Source of the DNA: Pseudomonas oryzihabitans
GTDB taxonomy: Bacteria > Pseudomonadota > Gammaproteobacteria > Pseudomonadales > Pseudomonadaceae
Direction: 5' to 3'
NCBI RefSeq assembly: GCF_001518815.1
Contig: NZ_CP013987.1
Location: forward strand, 4,114,501-4,178,500
Length of the DNA stretch: 64,000 nucleotides
Part shown: in pieces, positions 26,638 through 34,848 of the stretch
Numbering within the stretch: position 1 is the stretch's first letter
Layout: every line of letters starts with the position of its first letter
The notes under the pieces: model-generated
What the model saw: only the letters and a program-made list of their open reading frames with translations
Database searches by the model: none
Told to the model about the DNA's origin: nothing
Program-made: the position numbers and the translations under genes

Positions 26638-26997
26638 ATGCCCAGAGACGCCCGCCTTCATGATCGGACCCACACCAGCGGCTGCTGGCTGCTGTTCCAG
26701 CGCCAGCTGAGCACCCGCCGCACCCTGCTGGAGCTGTCGGACGAAGAACTGGCCGACATCGGCCTGGATCGCCTGACGGCATTGCACGAAGCCCGCCGTC
26801 CTTGGTGGCGGGTGCTACTGGACGCCTGGCGTCAGTCCGGCAGCCGCGACAACCGTGCGGCCCACTCCGCCACCGGCGCCGGTAGCTCCGGATGCCAGAG
26901 TCTGCGCCAGACTACCGTCAGCTGCTCGCGACCACCTCGCTCGCGCGGCCACAACGAAGGCTCGGCCACCAGCCGCCAGCCGCTCGTGTCGCGCTGA
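26638..26997 (+). CDS. DUF1127 (YjiS-like) small protein with C-terminal extension
   Basis: A 119-residue frame. Residues 15-55 (FQRQLSTRRTLLELSDEELADIGL) are the DUF1127 core: Arg-rich helix then the LSDxxLxDIGL motif. DUF1127 proteins are normally 45-70 residues, and small members have been linked to RNA turnover and phosphate or carbon metabolism. Here the frame runs on for ~55 low-complexity, Ser/Arg-rich residues that overlap the 3' end of the convergent YdjM-like gene by 166 bp. The extension may be read-through after loss of a stop codon. Confidence 0.7.
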   Translation: MPRDARLHDRTHTSGCWLLFQRQLSTRRTLLELSDEELADIGLDRLTALHEARRPWWRVLLDAWRQSGSRDNRAAHSATGAGSSGCQSLRQTTVSCSRPPRSRGHNEGSATSRQPLVSR

Positions 26998-27878
26998 GCC
27001 AGCACGAAGCGAAAGCTGTGGTAACCGGTGGCACCCAGACGCAAATCGGTCACCACCAGGTCGTTGCCGAGGCGGTCGTACCTCAGCCAGTCGTCGGTGA
27101 ACCAGCGCAGGCGCTGTTCGGCCGGGGAATCGGCGAGGATGGGTGCCAGTTCGCCGCCACGCGGCAGCGGGACCAACTGCGGCGGGCGGTCGTCGAACAG
27201 GCCGACCCAGGTTTCCCGGTAGCGCTCCGGACCATCGTCCACCATGACTCGCCAGAGCAGACTGGTGAACGGCAGGGGCGCGCTGAACAGGCGGGCGTCC
27301 GCTTGCCCCTGGGTCGCCAGCACCTCGCGCACCTGACGTTCGGCGGAATACTTGGCCACCAGCGTCCAGCCCAGATAGCCCGTGGACAGCGCCAGTGCCG
27401 CTACGGCCAGTCGTGGCGAGCGTCCACGCGGGCCAGCCACCAGCCCGGCGAGCACCGCCAGCAGCAGTGGCAAGGTATAGAGCGGATCGATGATGAAGAC
27501 GCTGGACCAGGCCACCGGGGTGCTCGGCAATGGCCAGAACAGCTGGGTGCCGTAGGTGGTGAAGGCATCCAGCAGGGGATGGGTGATGAGCACCAGCCAG
27601 AGGGTCAGGAACAACCGGCGCTGGCTGTAACCCGGATCGCGCCAACGCCCGCACAGCCAGGTCAGCAGCAGGGCCACCCCGGTCAGCACGAACAGCGAAT
27701 GGCTGAAGCTGCGGTGGTAGGTCATCTCGTTCACGGCGTTACCGTAGTCGATGACCACATCGAGATCCGGCAGGGTGCCCAGAGCCGCGCCATAGAGAAT
27801 GGCGCGGCGGCCCTGCCAGCGCCCCAGCAGCGCGGTCTGGACGGTGGCGCCGAGCACGGCCTGGGTCAGCGAATCCAC
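26832..27878 (-). CDS. YdjM-like membrane-bound metal-dependent hydrolase (DUF457)
   Basis: 348 residues. The N-terminus has DSLTQAVLGATVQ, LPDLDVVIDYG and TYHRSFSHSLF, the metal-ligand-like Asp/His motifs of the YdjM family, then THPLLDAFTTYGTQLFWP. Four to five membrane helices make up the first 180 residues; a soluble beta-rich domain follows. YdjM is LexA-regulated in E. coli, but no SOS box was noticed here. Ends 4 bp before the alpha/beta hydrolase gene, which reads into it, so the two are probably co-transcribed. Confidence 0.88.
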   Translation of the reverse strand: MDSLTQAVLGATVQTALLGRWQGRRAILYGAALGTLPDLDVVIDYGNAVNEMTYHRSFSHSLFVLTGVALLLTWLCGRWRDPGYSQRRLFLTLWLVLITHPLLDAFTTYGTQLFWPLPSTPVAWSSVFIIDPLYTLPLLLAVLAGLVAGPRGRSPRLAVAALALSTGYLGWTLVAKYSAERQVREVLATQGQADARLFSAPLPFTSLLWRVMVDDGPERYRETWVGLFDDRPPQLVPLPRGGELAPILADSPAEQRLRWFTDDWLRYDRLGNDLVVTDLRLGATGYHSFRFVLAQRDTSGWRLVAEPSLWPRERGGREQLTVVWRRLWHPELPAPVAEWAARLSRLPD

Positions 27879-27881
27879 CGG

Positions 27882-28631
27882 TCAGAGGTCCCGGGCGAAA
27901 TCGAGCATCAGCCGCGCCAGGGCCTGGGGCGTCTGCAGCGGCATCAGGTGACCGGCACCGGGGATCACCTCCAGCCGGCTATTGGGAAAGGCCGCCAGGG
28001 TGGTCCGGCGTTGTTCGTCCGGTCCCGGCACCTGCTGGTCATCGGCGCCACAAACCAGCAGCACCGGATAATCCAGGGTCTCGATCCGGTCGCTCCAGTC
28101 TTCACGGCTGCCGTGATCGACCCAGGCGCGCCAGGCCTCAAGATTCAGTCGCTGGGCGTCGGCGATCACCACTTCACGGATGGCATCGGGCAGGCGATGG
28201 ACGCTGGATTCGTCGACGAAAGCCTCGGCTTCCGTCCGGCTCTTGCCATAGGCGCGCTGAGCATCGCGATCCGCGTCGCTCATCGGCTGCGGCCCGGGCG
28301 GCGAAGGCGCCACCAGGATCAAGCCGACCAGATACTCCGGCCGCCGCGCCGCCAGTACCACGGCGACCTTGCCAGTCATCGAGTGGCCGACCAGGATGCA
28401 GCGTTCCAGGCCCAGGGCGCGGATGCTGGCATCCACCTGATCGGCCATCTCGGCCACGCTGTAACCGTCGACCTCGGCGGCATCGCCAAAGCCCGGGGTA
28501 TCGAGCGCCACGCAGCGGTGTTCGCCATCCAGATAGGGGGCGGTGGGAAACCAGGTGCGGTGGGAACCGCCGAGAAAGTGCATGAGCACGAAGGTGGGCG
28601 AACCACTGCCCTGCTGACTATGGGGAAGCAT
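27882..28631 (-). CDS. Alpha/beta hydrolase
   Basis: 249 residues. LMHFLGGSHRTW forms the oxyanion-hole region, the nucleophile elbow is VGHSMTGK with Ser, and the Asp and His fit CGADDQQVP and GAGHLMP. The lid region (about 120-175) is helical. This is the typical order for esterase, lactonase or C-C hydrolase members. ATG at 28631 has AGGA 8 bp upstream; a longer frame lacks support. Immediately upstream of the YdjM-like gene in one transcription unit. Confidence 0.88.
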   Translation of the reverse strand: MLPHSQQGSGSPTFVLMHFLGGSHRTWFPTAPYLDGEHRCVALDTPGFGDAAEVDGYSVAEMADQVDASIRALGLERCILVGHSMTGKVAVVLAARRPEYLVGLILVAPSPPGPQPMSDADRDAQRAYGKSRTEAEAFVDESSVHRLPDAIREVVIADAQRLNLEAWRAWVDHGSREDWSDRIETLDYPVLLVCGADDQQVPGPDEQRRTTLAAFPNSRLEVIPGAGHLMPLQTPQALARLMLDFARDL

Positions 28632-28775
28632 CGGAAGTCCTCGGTGCGGGGCTGAAGGCAGGCACTTCTCAGATGGAGAGACGGGCAGCACGCTAAGTTC
28701 CGCCTCGCCAAGACCTGGCAACCCGGACCGCGCGGGTCGGTCTCATCCAGGGCCCCCTTCTTCCAGGAGTCCACC

Positions 28776-29480
28776 ATGACCGATCTGTCGCGCTTTCCCA
28801 TCACCCAGCGCTGGCCCGCCCGGCATCCCGAGCGCCTGCAGCTCTATTCGCTGCCCACACCCAATGGCGTCAAGGTCGCTATCCTGCTGGAAGAGCTCGG
28901 CCTGCCCTACGAGGTGCATCGCATCGACTTCGGCCAGGACGACCAGCACACCGCGGAATTTCTCTCGCTGAGCCCCAACAACAAGATCCCCGCCCTCCTC
29001 GACCCCGACGGTCCCGGCGGCGAACCCCTGGGGCTGTTCGAATCCGGCGCCATCCTACTCTATCTCGCGGAAAAGACCGGACGCCTGCTGCCCCAGGAGC
29101 CGGCCCGGCGCTACCAGGCCATCCAGTGGCTGATGTTCCAGATGGGGGGCATCGGTCCCATGTTCGGTCAGCTCGGCTTCTTCACCACCTTCGCCGGCAA
29201 GGACATCGAAGACCCGCGGCCTCGCGAGCGCTACGTGGCAGAAGCCCGGCGCCTGCTCGGCGTACTGGATGGCCAGCTCAAAGGCCGAGCCTGGATCCTG
29301 GGCGACGATTACAGCCTCGTCGACATCGCCACCTTCCCCTGGATCCGCGCCCTGCTGGAGGTCTACCAGGTGGCTGACCTGGTCGGCTTCCAGGACTTCC
29401 CCAACGTCCGCCGCGCGCTCGACGCCTTCCTTGCCCGCCCGGCAGTGCAACGCGGCCTGCAGATCCCGGCTGCCCCCTGA
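28776..29480 (+). CDS. Glutathione S-transferase, YfcG/YghU (Nu-class) type
   Basis: 234 residues. YSLPTPNGVKVAILLEELGL carries the TPNG motif characteristic of YfcG/YghU disulfide-bond reductases, followed by NNKIPALLD, LFESGAILLYLA and the C-terminal YSLVDIATFPWI helix cap. Nu-class GSTs bind two glutathiones and reduce disulfides or peroxides rather than conjugating. Its ribosome site, CCAGGAGTCCACC, is identical to that of the 47-residue gene at 39574. Followed with 1-bp overlap by a GNAT gene. Confidence 0.9.
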   Translation: MTDLSRFPITQRWPARHPERLQLYSLPTPNGVKVAILLEELGLPYEVHRIDFGQDDQHTAEFLSLSPNNKIPALLDPDGPGGEPLGLFESGAILLYLAEKTGRLLPQEPARRYQAIQWLMFQMGGIGPMFGQLGFFTTFAGKDIEDPRPRERYVAEARRLLGVLDGQLKGRAWILGDDYSLVDIATFPWIRALLEVYQVADLVGFQDFPNVRRALDAFLARPAVQRGLQIPAAP

Positions 29481-30034
29481 TGCTCGCCGACGCTGAACTG
29501 CAGTTGCGCCAGTGGCGAGCGGAGGACGGCCCGGCGTTCGCCAAGCTAAATGCCGATCCCGAAGTGATGCGCCACTTTCCCGCCTGCCTGGATCGGGCCG
29601 CCAGCGATGCGCTGCTCGAACGCTGCCGCCAGGGCATCGCCGAGCGTGGCTGGGGCTTCTGGGCGCTGGAGCGCTACACCGATGGCGCACTGCTCGGTTT
29701 GCTGGGCATCAGCCCGGCACCGGCCGATCTGCCCTTCACTCCCGCCGTCGAAATCGGCTGGCGCCTGGCGCGTCCCTATTGGGGCCAGGGCTATGCCACC
29801 GCCGGTGCCCAACTGGCCCTGGCCTGTGCCTTCGACACTCTCGCACTCGAAGAGGTGGTCGCCTTCACTGCCGCCTCCAATCAGCCCTCGTTGGCCGTGA
29901 TGCGTCGCCTGGCGATGACTGACGCCGGTCACTTCGAACATCCGCGCCTGCCCCCAGGCCATCCGCTGCGGCCGCATCGGTTGTTTCGGCTGAGCCGAGC
30001 ACGCTGGACTACCGCGCGCATGGCAGCCGAGTAG
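29480..30034 (+). CDS. GNAT family N-acetyltransferase (RimJ/RimL-like)
   Basis: 184 residues. LQLRQWRAEDGPAFAKLNADPEVM begins the fold; VEIGWRLARPYWGQGYATAGAQ contains the acetyl-CoA loop (R-x-x-x-G-Q-G-Y-A), and FTAASNQPSLAVMRRLAM is the usual C-terminal part of the RimJ/RimL branch. It transfers acetyl from acetyl-CoA to an amine; target unknown. Starts on the last base of the upstream GST stop codon (TGATG), so it is translationally coupled. Confidence 0.9.
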   Translation: MLADAELQLRQWRAEDGPAFAKLNADPEVMRHFPACLDRAASDALLERCRQGIAERGWGFWALERYTDGALLGLLGISPAPADLPFTPAVEIGWRLARPYWGQGYATAGAQLALACAFDTLALEEVVAFTAASNQPSLAVMRRLAMTDAGHFEHPRLPPGHPLRPHRLFRLSRARWTTARMAAE

Positions 30035-30066
30035 ACTGACTGCTACTTCCAGGCAGAGCAGCATCG

Positions 30067-30564
30067 ATGACCGCAGGGCTGGATAGGAAGGACACGACCG
30101 CGATAGTCGAGAACGCCCATTGGCGCCTCGGTTATCGGCAGGATGCTCGGTATCCCGGTTGCTTGATCCTGAGTAGTCAAAGATGCGCTAGCGACCTTAA
30201 CGAACTCGACGCAGCCAGCCTGGCTGACCTTGGCGCGCAACTGAGCTTCGCCGAGAGACTTCTAAAGCACTGCTATGCGCCGCACAGAGTGGTGTTCTAC
30301 AAGCTGGGTTTTTCCGCGGGATTCTCCTTTCATTTTCACATTGCGCCGATCACGCGCGCACTGTTGGGCGAAATTGCGGCCCATCCCCGCTACAGCGACG
30401 CCCCAGACGGCAACGATGCCATCCTCTTTCTGAGCCGCGAATATGGCGAGCGAGCCCTCACGCCCGAGGAACGACAGGCACAAGAAATCGAGATCGCGCG
30501 CCTCAGGGAGACGGCCAACGAGCTCTTGAGCCCATCACCTCACGCCCCTAGCCAGCCAACGTAG
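30067..30564 (+). CDS. HIT-like (histidine triad superfamily) protein
   Basis: 165 residues. The central FSFHFHIAPI aligns with the HIT motif His-x-His-x-His but the third His is replaced by Ala, while GCLILSS and FYKLGFSAGF supply the flanking strands. HIT proteins hydrolyse or transfer nucleotide phosphates; the motif change leaves activity uncertain. The first two histidines remain. Base composition is a little less GC-rich than its neighbours. 32 bp after the GNAT gene; co-transcription possible. Confidence 0.65.
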   Translation: MTAGLDRKDTTAIVENAHWRLGYRQDARYPGCLILSSQRCASDLNELDAASLADLGAQLSFAERLLKHCYAPHRVVFYKLGFSAGFSFHFHIAPITRALLGEIAAHPRYSDAPDGNDAILFLSREYGERALTPEERQAQEIEIARLRETANELLSPSPHAPSQPT

Positions 30565-30629
30565 TCACAACGCCATAACCCACCCGACTGCTGCTAGAGC
30601 ATCGCCATCCGCAGGATTAAACTGCGTAG

Positions 30630-31328
30630 ATGTCCCGCTCAGAACGCTTGTTCGATCTGCTCCAGGCCTTGCGCCGGCACCGCCGCGCCGTGAGTGGCCG
30701 TGCCTTGGCCGCGGAAACGGGGGTTAGTCTGCGCACCCTGTACCGCGACATCGCCAGCCTGCAATCGCTGGGTGCGGCCATCGAGGGCGAACCGGGTGTC
30801 GGCTATATCCTCAAGCCGGGTTTTCTGCTGCCACCGCTGATGTTCACGCCCGAAGAACTGGAGGCCCTGGTCCTCGGCTCGCGCTGGGTAGCAGAACGCA
30901 CCGATGGCAGCCTGGCAGCGGCGGCCGGCAATGCCCTGGCGCGGATCTCCGCGGTCCTGCCAAGTGAGCTGCAAAATGAGTTGGCCATGACCACCCTGCT
31001 CATCGGACCGAGTCGGGAAACACCTCGCAACCAGGTCGATCCGGCGATCCTGCGTCACGCCATACGCCAGGAAACCAAGCTCATCCTGGTCTATCGCGAT
31101 GCCGCTGACAGCGAATCCCAGCGCACCATCTGGCCCTTCGCACTGGCCTACTTCGACGCCGCACGGGTGCTGCTCGGCTGGTGTGAGTTGCGTAAGGACT
31201 TCCGCAGCTTTCGTGCCGATCGCATCGTCTCGGTACAGCCCTGCGAAGAACGCTATCCACAGCGCCGTCAGAGCCTGCTCAGGGACTGGCGAAGGCAGAT
31301 GGAACGCCAGGGTTCCGTCCCTGCCTGA
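30630..31328 (+). CDS. YafY-type transcriptional regulator with WYL domain
   Basis: 232 residues. A DeoR-like winged helix (SERLFDLLQALRRHRRAVSGRALA and VSLRTLYRDIASLQSLGA, about 1-65), then a WYL-type ligand domain (about 130-200: LILVYRDAADSESQRTIWPFALAYFDAARVLLGWCELR). WYL regulators often respond to nucleic-acid or small-molecule signals. It lies 65 bp before a VOC gene on the same strand; such pairs are common, with the regulator controlling the neighbour. Confidence 0.9.
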   Translation: MSRSERLFDLLQALRRHRRAVSGRALAAETGVSLRTLYRDIASLQSLGAAIEGEPGVGYILKPGFLLPPLMFTPEELEALVLGSRWVAERTDGSLAAAAGNALARISAVLPSELQNELAMTTLLIGPSRETPRNQVDPAILRHAIRQETKLILVYRDAADSESQRTIWPFALAYFDAARVLLGWCELRKDFRSFRADRIVSVQPCEERYPQRRQSLLRDWRRQMERQGSVPA

Positions 31329-31393
31329 CTGCTGCCAGAAACTGGCAGTAGGGGGTCCTAGACTGGGCGGCATCACCACAGAGGAGATGCGCC

Positions 31394-31765
31394 ATGCACT
31401 ACAGCACCAGTCTGATGTTCTACGTTACCGACGTCCGTACCAGCCGGAATTTCTACGTCGAATTGCTCGATCTCACCCCAGTCGAGGACGGCCCTGGCTT
31501 CGCCCTCTTCGTGCTCCCGTCCGGTCTCGCCCTGGGCTTGTGGGCAAGGGACGCCGTGGTTCCCGCGGTTGGCGCGGGCAGTGCGACGGGTGAACTGGGC
31601 TTCAAGGTGGCCAGCATGCCGGCGGTGGATGAGCTGTACGACCGCTGGCGCACGCGGGGCGCCGAGGAGCTATTACCGCCAACCAACCTGCCGTTCGGCC
31701 GCAGCTTCGTCGTACTCGATCCTGACGGTAACCGGCTGCGGGGCTATGCGGTGCATCCCGACTAA
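31394..31765 (+). CDS. VOC family protein (glyoxalase/bleomycin-resistance-like)
   Basis: 123 residues with the two beta-alpha-beta-beta-beta modules of the VOC fold: SLMFYVTDVRTSRNFYVELLDL in the first, and FKVASMPAVDELYDRWRTRG then SFVVLDPDGNRLRGYAV in the second. The closing DPDGN is a strong family mark. Members bind a metal or small molecule, or sequester antibiotics. Ribosome site GGAG(A) about 8 bp before the ATG. Next to the WYL regulator. Confidence 0.88.
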   Translation: MHYSTSLMFYVTDVRTSRNFYVELLDLTPVEDGPGFALFVLPSGLALGLWARDAVVPAVGAGSATGELGFKVASMPAVDELYDRWRTRGAEELLPPTNLPFGRSFVVLDPDGNRLRGYAVHPD

Positions 31766-31914
31766 CTCCTGCTAGCGGCCTCGCTCAGCAGCCGGCACAC
31801 CTCATGCCAGCTGCTGACGCAAGACCCGTATGGTACAAACCCTTAGCAGCCTCGATCCTGCGAGACGTCCAGCCCTGTCCAGGTCGCCGCACCATGACAC
31901 TAGCCAATCCAGCA

Positions 31915-32181
31915 CTAGCGCAACTGACTGTCCTTGCTCGCACGGCGGTTGTAGCCGCCAGTGCGCTGGTCTTCCGCGTCCTGCTCGGATTGGCAGCGGA
32001 TGCACAGGTGTACACCCGGGACCGCCTGGCGGCGCGCCTCGGGGATGGCGTCGCCGCACTCCTCGCAATGGGTGAGGCTCGCGCCTCGGTGCAGACGGCT
32101 GCGAGCGCGTTGCACCGCATCGTCCACCGTGCTGTCGATCTGTTCCTGAACCGCGCCGTCTCCGGCCCACCCGTTGGCCAT
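31915..32181 (-). CDS. ybiI: YbiI-like DksA/TraR C4 zinc-finger protein
   Basis: 88 residues, the same length as E. coli YbiI and very close to it. MANGWAGDGAVQEQID begins the helix, the four zinc Cys are C39, C42, C60 and C63 (ECEEC-type and LCIRC), and the end GYNRRASKDSQLR is diagnostic. DksA/TraR-fold proteins can bind RNA polymerase through the secondary channel; YbiI itself is not well studied. GGGAG lies upstream. Its start codon shares the CATG with the divergent cdh start. Confidence 0.93.
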   Translation of the reverse strand: MANGWAGDGAVQEQIDSTVDDAVQRARSRLHRGASLTHCEECGDAIPEARRQAVPGVHLCIRCQSEQDAEDQRTGGYNRRASKDSQLR

Positions 32182-33016
32182 GGCTGATCTCCCACTGCGT
32201 TGCCTTGATACCCATTGGAAGCGAAGCTCGCGCAGATGTTCGCTGCCGTCCAGCGTCCGCCCGTCGTGCTGGCGGTGGCTGTCGCTTCTGGTGTTGGCCA
32301 TGACGCTGTCAGGTTGCTCCAGCCGCCTGCTGCTGCGCCAGGTCACGGTTGGGCTGTGCGAGCCCAATGCCCGGCTGACCGGCCTGCCCGCCCCCTGCCG
32401 CCAGGTGGTCAGGGATCCCGGCTTCGCCGTGCTGCGTGCACCCGGCGAGCGCCAGCATTTCATCCTGGTACCCCTGCGCCCCCTGCGCGGGCTGGAGAGC
32501 CCGGCCCTGTGGCAGCCCGGCCAACCCAACTGGTTCGGCTGGGCCTGGCGCCAGCGCTGGTATCTGAGCGCCTGGGGCGAGGCGCCGGTGACGGACGCCC
32601 AGATCGCCCTCGCCCTCAATGCCCCCAGCGGTCGCAGCCAGGATCAGTTGCACGTGCACCTCGCCTGCCTGCGTCCCGCGCTGCGCCAGCAGCTGTGGCA
32701 ACTGGCGCCAGACATCGATGAACACTGGCGCGCCCTGCCCGTGGACCTGGCCGGGAGTCGCTATCAGGCGCGCCGTCTGAGCGAGACGCAGCTGCTGGCG
32801 GCGGACTTCTTCCCTGCTTTGGCCAGGCAGCCGCCCTATCCGCTGCCGGATCCACGCCTGTCGCTGGCCGTGGTGGCGCTGCCAAGCCAGGATGCCAGCC
32901 GTCAGTTCCTGCTGCTGGCCGGACGTGCGGGCAGTCAGCCTGGCGACCAGGGTTCGGCGGAACGACTGCTGGCCGCGGACTGCCGGGGAACGTCCCTGCC
33001 GCTGGCGACTCAATAG
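32180..33016 (+). CDS. cdh: CDP-diacylglycerol diphosphatase (Cdh-like), putative lipoprotein
   Basis: About 278 residues. A basic N-terminal stretch, then a hydrophobic segment ending in the lipobox LSGC, suggests a lipoprotein. The catalytic part has FILVPLRPLRGLESP, WFGWAWRQR and SQDQLHVHLACLRP, the HIT-like core of CDP-diacylglycerol pyrophosphatases, which split CDP-diacylglycerol into phosphatidate and CMP. The start at 32180 lies inside the ybiI start codon and lacks a clear ribosome site, so it is provisional, but later starts would cut into the signal peptide. Confidence 0.82.
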   Translation: MADLPLRCLDTHWKRSSRRCSLPSSVRPSCWRWLSLLVLAMTLSGCSSRLLLRQVTVGLCEPNARLTGLPAPCRQVVRDPGFAVLRAPGERQHFILVPLRPLRGLESPALWQPGQPNWFGWAWRQRWYLSAWGEAPVTDAQIALALNAPSGRSQDQLHVHLACLRPALRQQLWQLAPDIDEHWRALPVDLAGSRYQARRLSETQLLAADFFPALARQPPYPLPDPRLSLAVVALPSQDASRQFLLLAGRAGSQPGDQGSAERLLAADCRGTSLPLATQ

Positions 33017-33038
33017 CGCCAACGCGCCAGGAGGCCCC

Positions 33039-33251
33039 ATGCCGCACGAATTTCAAGAACTCTTCGACTTCATCGACCAGTTGCTCGCCTGGTCCGACTT
33101 CTATCTCAAATCCGCGCTGCTGCTCTGCGGCCTGGGCATGGTCGCAGGCGCGATCACCTGGAAGCGCTGGTGGGGCAAGGCATTGGCCTTTGGTTGCGCG
33201 GGCCTGGGCGCATTGGCAGCCGTCAGCCTGGATCTGCTCCGCCGGCTTTGA
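33039..33251 (+). CDS. Small membrane protein of unknown function
   Basis: 70 residues, starting 11 bp or less after the strong ribosome site CAGGAGG. An amphipathic N-terminus (FQELFDFIDQLLAW) is followed by two hydrophobic segments, about 22-40 and 48-66, separated by KRWWGK. No family recognised. It follows cdh by 22 bp and may be co-transcribed with it. The membrane location is inferred. Confidence 0.65.
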   Translation: MPHEFQELFDFIDQLLAWSDFYLKSALLLCGLGMVAGAITWKRWWGKALAFGCAGLGALAAVSLDLLRRL

Positions 33252-33486
33252 ACACTCTTGAAAGGTATTGGGTTGGCCGCGCGCCTTCCGTCACCGAAGG
33301 TATGGCGGCAAGATGACACTAATCGTCGCTTTCCACCGCCAAAGCTTGAACTGTTTCACCGTCTCGAACAGAGGGCGCTACGGGTTGGCGGATAGATCGC
33401 GGCAGCTTGCTAGGGTACTGCCCCACAATAATCCGGCCTGGTCATCACGGCCTTCATCTTTTCAGCTCACGCATACAGACCCGATC

Positions 33487-34134
33487 ATGCCCATGTCCCC
33501 ATCTCGCCTGCTATCCCGCCTTCCCCATCTCGGCTTCTACCTGGCCGCCTCCCTCGCCTCCTTTGCCGGTACCGCTGTCGCCCAGGAAGGTAATGCCCGT
33601 TGGGTCAGTGACAGCCTGACTACCTACGTCCGCAGCGGCCCCACCGATGGCTATCGCATCGTCGGCACCCTCAAGTCCGGGCAGAAGGTCGAGCTGATCA
33701 GCACCCAGGGCGACTACAGCCAGGTGCGCGGCGAAGGTGGCAGCACCGTCTGGATTCCCAACAGCGACCTGCAGGACAAGCCCGGCCAGGCCGAGCGCCT
33801 GCCGCAGCTGGAGCAGCAGGTAGCCGAACTGAGCGGCCAGCTCAAGACCATCGACGACAGCTGGAAGAATCGCGTCCAGGGCATGCAGGAGACCCTGGAT
33901 TCGCGCAAGCAGCAGATCGACGAACTGGAGAGCCGCCGTAAGGACCTCGACGCCCAGCTCACCCAGGCCCAGTCGGAACTGCGCAGCACCCAGGCCAAAC
34001 TTGGCAACGAGAACAAGCAGGCGCTGATGCAATACATGGTCTATGGCGGCAGCATTGCCGGCGCGGGCCTCCTGGCCGGCCTGATCCTGCCCTCCATGAC
34101 CCGCGGCAGGAAGAAGAACGACCGCTGGTTCTAA
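33487..34134 (+). CDS. SH3-domain envelope protein, TIGR04211/YgiM type
   Basis: 215 residues. A signal peptide ends near VAQEG; a bacterial SH3 domain (about 35-95) has WVSDSLTTYVRSGPTDGYRIVGTL; a coiled coil (about 100-180) follows, then a single C-terminal membrane helix (about 185-205) and a basic tail. This order is the TIGR04211 family, including E. coli YgiM. The role, perhaps in envelope stability, is not established. An imperfect hairpin sits just downstream (34153-34180). Confidence 0.88.
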   Translation: MPMSPSRLLSRLPHLGFYLAASLASFAGTAVAQEGNARWVSDSLTTYVRSGPTDGYRIVGTLKSGQKVELISTQGDYSQVRGEGGSTVWIPNSDLQDKPGQAERLPQLEQQVAELSGQLKTIDDSWKNRVQGMQETLDSRKQQIDELESRRKDLDAQLTQAQSELRSTQAKLGNENKQALMQYMVYGGSIAGAGLLAGLILPSMTRGRKKNDRWF

Positions 34135-34152
34135 TGGATAGCGGTCGATAGC

Positions 34153-34180
34153 GGTTCCGTCCTGGCGGCTGGGCGGAACC
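34153..34180. terminator. Hairpin after the SH3-protein gene, terminator-like without T-tract
   Basis: GGTTCCGTCC and GGGCGGAACC pair with one mismatch around an 8-base loop. No run of T follows on either strand, so intrinsic termination is doubtful. Confidence 0.3.
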
Positions 34181-34257
34181 CGAGGTCACGGCCCGAGCGT
34201 CAAAGAGGCAGCACTTCTGCTAACGTGGCCCGACGCCTTCCGCCCAGACGAGCCCCC

Positions 34258-34845
34258 ATGCCCGACACCCCCCGCTTTCGCATCCAGCAGGTCGAGACCC
34301 TTTCCGATGACTGGGGCCTGCTCAAGAAGACCACCTTCGACTACCTGCGCCGCGACGGCAGCTGGCAACGCCAGACCCGGGAGACCTACGACCGTGGCAA
34401 TGGCGCCACCATCCTGCTCTACGACCGCGCAAGACGCACCATCCTGCTGATCCGTCAGTTCCGCCTGCCCACCCTGGGCAACGGCCTGGACGACGGCCTG
34501 CTGGTGGAGACCCCCGCCGGCCTGCTCGACGCGGCCGCGCCCGAAGCGCGCATCAAGGCCGAAGTCGAGGAAGAGACCGGTTACCGCCTCGACAACGTCC
34601 AGCACCTGTTCGACGCCTTCATGAGCCCCGGCTCGGTGACCGAGCTGCTGCATTTCTTCGCCGGTGAATACCAGGCCGACCAGCGCATCGCCGAGGGCGG
34701 TGGCCTGCACGAGGAAGGCGAGGACATCGAGCTGCTGGAGTTACCCTTCGACGAAGCCCTGGCCATGGCGCGCGACGGTCGGCTGCTGGATGGCAAGACC
34801 ATCATGCTGCTGCAGTACGCCGCCCTCTACCTGCTGCCGCGCTAG
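34258..34845 (+). CDS. nudK: NudK-like GDP-mannose pyrophosphatase (Nudix hydrolase)
   Basis: 195 residues resembling E. coli NudK from end to end: ETYDRGNGATILLYD, LLIRQFRLPT, the Nudix box starting AGLLDAAAPE and ending EVEEETGY, LFDAFMSPGSVTELLHFFAGEY, and LPFDEALAMA. NudK hydrolyses GDP-mannose and related sugar nucleotides. Nudix catalytic Glu residues are present. Ends 3 bp before the MpaB-like gene on the same strand. Confidence 0.9.
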   Translation: MPDTPRFRIQQVETLSDDWGLLKKTTFDYLRRDGSWQRQTRETYDRGNGATILLYDRARRTILLIRQFRLPTLGNGLDDGLLVETPAGLLDAAAPEARIKAEVEEETGYRLDNVQHLFDAFMSPGSVTELLHFFAGEYQADQRIAEGGGLHEEGEDIELLELPFDEALAMARDGRLLDGKTIMLLQYAALYLLPR

Positions 34846-34848
34846 CCC

